From NCBI GenBank assembly GCA_030642845.1, contig DAOWMZ010000077.1, positions 1 to 7,328 on the forward strand: 7,328 nucleotides of DNA. The letters are read 5' to 3'. The stretch is from Candidatus Zixiibacteriota bacterium. Its GTDB lineage: Bacteria; Zixibacteria; MSB-5A5; GN15; FEB-12. A model generated the notes under the pieces. That model was given only the letters and a program-made list of their open reading frames with translations, made no database searches and was not told where the DNA came from. Shown here piece after piece: positions 7,037 to 7,328 of this stretch (its first letter is position 1; each line of letters opens with the position of its first letter). The translations under genes were made by a program, and so were the position numbers.

Positions 7037-7328
7037 GTGGATTTTGCAAAAGTATTCAGATTTGGTAAAAAAGGTGCCAAAAAATTTAGGGCATCTGAAC
7101 AGAAAACTGTTGATGACGCTTTTGGTTGGCCGGGGGGCTTGCGCATTGGTGTTTTTGGACACAGCAATGCCGGTAAAACAGTTTACTTTACTGTCCTCAA
7201 TGAAGACTGTAAAGTAGCTCGTGATCTTCAGATTTCCATAAACGACAACGCCACAGCCGGGGAGCTTCTCTCTAATTATAAAAAAATATGGGGAGTGGGT
7301 ACTGCCGCAGGAGTGGGCACCGTTGTTG
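7037..7328 (+). CDS. P-loop NTPase, probably GTPase-like, 3'-partial
   Basis: The first 97 residues of a gene that runs off the right edge. After a short basic N-terminus (MDFAKVFRFGKKGAKKF) comes a strand and P-loop, L35-RIGVFGHSNAGKT-48, a clear Walker A (GxxxxGKT, G41-T48), followed by the helix VYFTVLNED and then the segment LQISINDNATAGELLSNYKKI. The later GVGTAAGVGT could include a switch I threonine. The layout resembles TRAFAC-type GTPases, including the bacterial GTPase-domain proteins found in conflict systems, but Walker B and the NKxD base-specificity motif are outside the window. It occupies the place of tssM, whose NTPase normally follows membrane segments; none precede the P-loop here. 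The GTG at 7037 is chosen because an in-frame TAA at 7028-7030 lies just upstream and GCGGA at 7021-7025 can serve as a weak ribosome binding site. Nucleotide binding is firm; specificity and role are open. Confidence 0.8.
   Translation, partial: MDFAKVFRFGKKGAKKFRASEQKTVDDAFGWPGGLRIGVFGHSNAGKTVYFTVLNEDCKVARDLQISINDNATAGELLSNYKKIWGVGTAAGVGTVV

Overview
The window is a single, co-oriented, tightly packed gene cluster on the + strand. It encodes the baseplate, spike and adaptor part of a contractile injection machine, best read as a divergent type VI secretion system (T6SS). Moderately low GC by eye, partial use of Shine-Dalgarno sites, GTG starts and a membrane-anchored protein behind TssK suggest a Gram-negative-type bacterium. 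The TssK opening and the gp25-like TssE recall Bacteroidota-like (FCB group) systems more than the proteobacterial T6SS. I cannot name the organism from this sequence.

Layout from left to right: (1) the 3' part of vgrG (gp27/gp5-like spike, 5' end cut by the window edge); (2) tssE, a GPW/gp25-like wedge protein; (3) tssF, a wedge protein with a gp6/baseplate-J-like C-terminal region; (4) a tssG-like gene overlapping tssF by 4 bases, whose N-terminus looks like a PASTA domain; (5) tssK, the baseplate-to-membrane adaptor; (6) an unrecognised 302-residue protein with one membrane segment close to its C-terminus; (7) the start of a P-loop NTPase gene, probably a GTPase, cut by the right edge. There is no intergenic gap above about 50 bases and I found no credible minus-strand gene, tRNA, rRNA, CRISPR array or insertion sequence.

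How the genes fit together: VgrG forms the spike tip, TssE-F-G form the wedges around it, and TssK couples the wedges to an envelope anchor. In classical T6SS the anchor is TssJ-TssL-TssM. Here the two genes after tssK resemble neither TssL (DotU) nor TssM (IcmF) in visible motifs. The first, however, has the same layout as TssL (a large cytoplasmic domain, one C-terminal membrane helix and a short tail), and the second has a Walker A motif near its N-terminus. The most interesting reading is a T6SS-like machine with a non-standard anchor built from a tail-anchored protein and a GTPase-like NTPase, plus a PASTA-TssG fusion. Sheath, tube (Hcp), ClpV and effector genes are not in the window.
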